Source: Gemmatimonadota bacterium | GTDB lineage: Bacteria; Gemmatimonadota; Gemmatimonadetes; Longimicrobiales; Gaopeijiaceae | Assembly: GCA_028873595.1 (NCBI GenBank) | Contig: JAPPOV010000028.1 | Location: 1-64,000, forward strand | Direction of reading: 5' to 3' | Length of the DNA: 64,000 nt | Part shown: one piece after another, positions 61,805 to 64,000 of the stretch | Position numbering within the stretch: position 1 is the first letter of the stretch | Layout: each line of letters begins with the position of its first letter | The notes under the pieces: generated by a model | Seen by the model: only the letters and a program-made list of their open reading frames with translations | Told to the model about the DNA's origin: nothing | Database searches by the model: none | Position numbers and translations under genes: made by a program

Positions 61805-62473
61805 GTGGCCAAGCCCAAGCCTGCACAGATTCGCCCCCCAAAGCAGTCACGGTCCCGACGCACGCTGGAACGGATCGTGGCAGCTTCGCTGGAGCTGCTG
61901 GCCACGGAAGGGCTCACCGGCCTCACGGTCCACAAGGTTGTCCGAAAAGCGAATTCGTCCGTGGGTTCCTTTTATGCCCGATTCGACGGCAAGGACGATC
62001 TACTCGAGTACCTCGGTGAGCGGGTATGGGCAGAGGCTCTCGAGCGCTGGAACAACGCTCTCGAGGCCCGTGCCTGGTCGGAACTGGACCTTTCCGAGGT
62101 GGTCGAGGGAGCGGTTGGCCTTCTCATCGACGCGCAGCGCTCACGATCCGCCTACCTCAAAGCACTGGACTGGGCCTCCGGGCGTCAAAACGACGCATAC
62201 GAAGCATTCCGAGCGGAACTGCTCTACGGACTCGGACATCTGCTCCTCGAACACCGGACTGCCATCGCACACGAAGATCCTGCGCTGGCGGTCCGACTCG
62301 GGCTTCGCGCCGTGCTCGGCGTCGTGGATGCGGAGTTCCGCGCAACCCACGACCGGATCGAGCGGACCGTGCTCGTGGAGGAGTGCAGGGCTATGCTTCT
62401 CGGCTATCTGACCGGAGAAGCAGGCGAGTCTTCGGGGGCGTCCGGTGTCGAATTCTTCGATGTGTGGGGCTGA
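61805..62473 (+). CDS. TetR/AcrR family transcriptional regulator
   Basis: 222 residues from GTG 61805, preceded by AAAGGAG (61793-61799); the ATG at 61757 lies within the operator region and is rejected. The DNA-binding helix-turn-helix reads LTVHKVVRKANSSVGSFYARFDGKDDLLEY (about 45-75). The C-terminal part is ligand-binding and all helical, ending with a low-complexity Gly/Ser tail. The 16-nt palindrome next to its start suggests it represses itself and possibly the divergent or nearby genes. Target and ligand unknown. Confidence 0.9.
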   Translation: MAKPKPAQIRPPKQSRSRRTLERIVAASLELLATEGLTGLTVHKVVRKANSSVGSFYARFDGKDDLLEYLGERVWAEALERWNNALEARAWSELDLSEVVEGAVGLLIDAQRSRSAYLKALDWASGRQNDAYEAFRAELLYGLGHLLLEHRTAIAHEDPALAVRLGLRAVLGVVDAEFRATHDRIERTVLVEECRAMLLGYLTGEAGESSGASGVEFFDVWG

Positions 62474-62662
62474 GACAGCGCTGGACGGTGCAGGACCCAG
62501 AGCGGTTTGACCTTTTCCGGCATCCGGGGTCTTCTATCTTCAAAGGTTTCGTCGTCGGCTTCGCCGCCGCGCGGCAACGATTCTGGAATCCCGGCGTATG
62601 ATGTTTCGCCGGCGACGAGGATCGTCCGGGACGGCTGGGGCGCAGGATCTGAGTGACCTTCT

Positions 62663-64000
62663 ATGAGTGACAAGTCGGGCAACAGGCGGACGGCATTCCG
62701 CGCGACGCTTTGGGCGGTCGCTGCGGTCACACTTGCCGGATCAGGCGCCGCGGCGCAGGACCAGCCGACGTCGGCACTCGCTGGCCTCGTCTTCGACAGC
62801 ACCGCCATGGCGCCGCTAGCCGGTGCCAACGTTGCTGTTCTGGGAACCAGCGCCATCGGCACGACTGACGAGAGCGGCCGCTTCCTGCTGAGGGACGTGC
62901 CGGCGGGTGACTATTGGGTGTCGTTCTTCCACCCGAGGCTGCAGGAACTGGGTGTCAGCGCGCCCCCGCGCCAGGTCGAGTTGAGCCCGGGGATCACGGC
63001 GAATGCGATCCTCGCGGTGCCGTCGGAAGAGACTCTGTTGATGGGCTGGTGTCTTGCCGAACAACCTCCGGCAGGGTCGGCTGCGATTGCCGGGTTCGTG
63101 ACGGATTCGATCACGGGCGTCCCCATGCCCCGGGCCATCGTGACCGCCGAGCCGATCAGCCGTTTTCCAGGACTGCGCCCGGTGGAGGTCCGTACCGACG
63201 ATTCAGGGTATTTCCGCATGTGCTCGGTCCGCGGAGACGTGGACATCAAACTCCAGGCGCAATTCGGAGTGAGTGCCGGCCGCAGCGTCGAAGTCTATAT
63301 GCCAGCTGGCACGGCACGGGTGCAGGACCTGGTCCTGATGATGTCGGCAGAGGGAACTCTGGCAGGATTCGTTCGAGACTACGTGACCAACGACCCGGTC
63401 TCCGGAGCCGTCGTGTCCGTGGTGGGGACGACGAGTTCGACGCTGACGGACATCACGGGCGGCTTCGTCCTCGATGATCTTCCGCCCGGTCGCCACCTGG
63501 TCACGACCGACCATATCGCCTTCGAAGAGCGAACCGACTCAGTGACGATCTTCAGTCAAGAGACCGTCGACATCGAGGTCCGGATGGCGACGGAGGCACT
63601 CGAGGTCGAGGGGCTCGTCGTCACCGCACGAACCCGGTTCGGTCGGACGAGCCTGGCTGGAGACGCCAAGCGCGCCGACTTCATTTCCCGAGAAGAGATC
63701 GAAGTCCTGTTGCCTCGCGTCACGGCGACTGAGGACCTCCTTCGAAACATGAATGCTCCGGGGCTGCGGATTCGCAATGTGTATCAGGTCGACGAAATCA
63801 CCGGAGTGACGATACCTGCGCTGTGTATCGAGGTGAGCCGCCGATCGGGCGGAGAGGGGTGCACTCCGGCCGCAGTGGCATTGAATGACGTACTCATCCC
63901 CTATCCCGACCAGTTCCTGCAGGACCTCGACCCAAACATCATCGACAGGATCGAGATTCTGAGCCCGATCGACGCGCAGTTCCAGTTTGGGGCTGCTGCC
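62663..64000 (+). CDS. Exported protein with carboxypeptidase-regulatory repeats and plug-like end, cut by window
   Basis: 446 codons from ATG 62663 and still open at the window end. Signal peptide (about 1-32, ending AAAQD). Three carboxypeptidase-regulatory-like beta domains are visible at about 35-115, 145-230 and 230-315, each with a G-x-V/A-x-D...G-x-F/Y...D/G-L-P core (GRFLLRDVPAGDY, GYFRMCSVRGDVD, GGFVLDDLPPGRH). A TonB-plug-like stretch follows (EVEGLVVTARTRFGR, TEDLLRNMNAPGLRIRN, DRIEILSPIDAQFQFG). It may be a plug-only protein or the start of a receptor; the barrel would lie outside the window. Confidence 0.75.
   Translation, partial: MSDKSGNRRTAFRATLWAVAAVTLAGSGAAAQDQPTSALAGLVFDSTAMAPLAGANVAVLGTSAIGTTDESGRFLLRDVPAGDYWVSFFHPRLQELGVSAPPRQVELSPGITANAILAVPSEETLLMGWCLAEQPPAGSAAIAGFVTDSITGVPMPRAIVTAEPISRFPGLRPVEVRTDDSGYFRMCSVRGDVDIKLQAQFGVSAGRSVEVYMPAGTARVQDLVLMMSAEGTLAGFVRDYVTNDPVSGAVVSVVGTTSSTLTDITGGFVLDDLPPGRHLVTTDHIAFEERTDSVTIFSQETVDIEVRMATEALEVEGLVVTARTRFGRTSLAGDAKRADFISREEIEVLLPRVTATEDLLRNMNAPGLRIRNVYQVDEITGVTIPALCIEVSRRSGGEGCTPAAVALNDVLIPYPDQFLQDLDPNIIDRIEILSPIDAQFQFGAAA

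Noticed and set aside
62507-62540. TTGACC and TATCTT as a promoter before the last gene
   Set aside because: The spacer is 22 nt, too long for a convincing sigma-70 promoter.
1-64000. tRNA, rRNA, CRISPR arrays, transposases, prophage, attachment sites
   Set aside because: None seen by reading the gaps; a tRNA search program could still find one I missed.

Overview
The window is GC-rich, tightly packed bacterial chromosome with about 60 genes on both strands, many joined by 1-8 nt overlaps. No rRNA, tRNA, CRISPR array, insertion sequence or phage gene was seen. The gene set is an outer-membrane, metabolically broad heterotroph: RND efflux, Bat locus, M28 and PIG-L exported hydrolases, PD40 and NHL propeller lipoproteins, several Tat lipoproteins, and a carboxypeptidase-regulatory-repeat protein with a TonB-plug-like end. 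This mix is most like Gemmatimonadota. That is inference from gene style, because no rRNA or ribosomal protein marker is present.

Layout. 1-5410: tripartite RND efflux operon (outer-membrane factor cut by the window edge, adaptor, permease). 5546-11183: MoxR/DUF58/BatD-like/two VWA/TPR (Bat) operon, every junction overlapping. 11211-12729 (minus): CutC with an overlapping Tat lipoprotein. 12777-21711: housekeeping and mixed metabolism, including a flavoprotein, an exported esterase, QueG, a glycosyltransferase, a PLP enzyme, MazG, a quinone-oxidoreductase-type dehydrogenase, QueE and a CoA-type Nudix hydrolase. 21784-24633: divergent M28 peptidase and propeller lipoprotein whose start regions overlap. 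24802-27306: type IIA topoisomerase A subunit with an altered GyrA box. 27610-32875: small unknown proteins, a CPBP protease and a PLP decarboxylase.

32909-37385 (minus) is the most unusual region. A PaaABC-like diiron oxygenase gene set has the PaaD accessory protein split into two separate genes (DUF59 half and zinc-ribbon half), a second DUF59/MIP18 gene, and a HupE/UreJ-family membrane protein at the head. The reductase PaaE and all other phenylacetate-pathway genes are absent from the window.

37602-49599: a propeller lipoprotein, an NTF2-fold protein with a palindromic operator candidate, a Tat-exported PLP enzyme, PP2C phosphatase, DUF2911 lipoprotein, MscS channel, release factor 3, membrane PHP protein, CsgG-TPR protein and phosphofructokinase. 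49719-51525: sodium:solute symporter preceded by a one-helix miniprotein. 51535-59909 (minus): nucleoside-type BmpA/ABC importer followed by a giant PIG-L deacetylase and an orphan solute-binding lipoprotein. 60059-64000: NSS transporter, a structured intergenic region, a TetR regulator with a palindrome at its start, and the cut regulatory-repeat protein.
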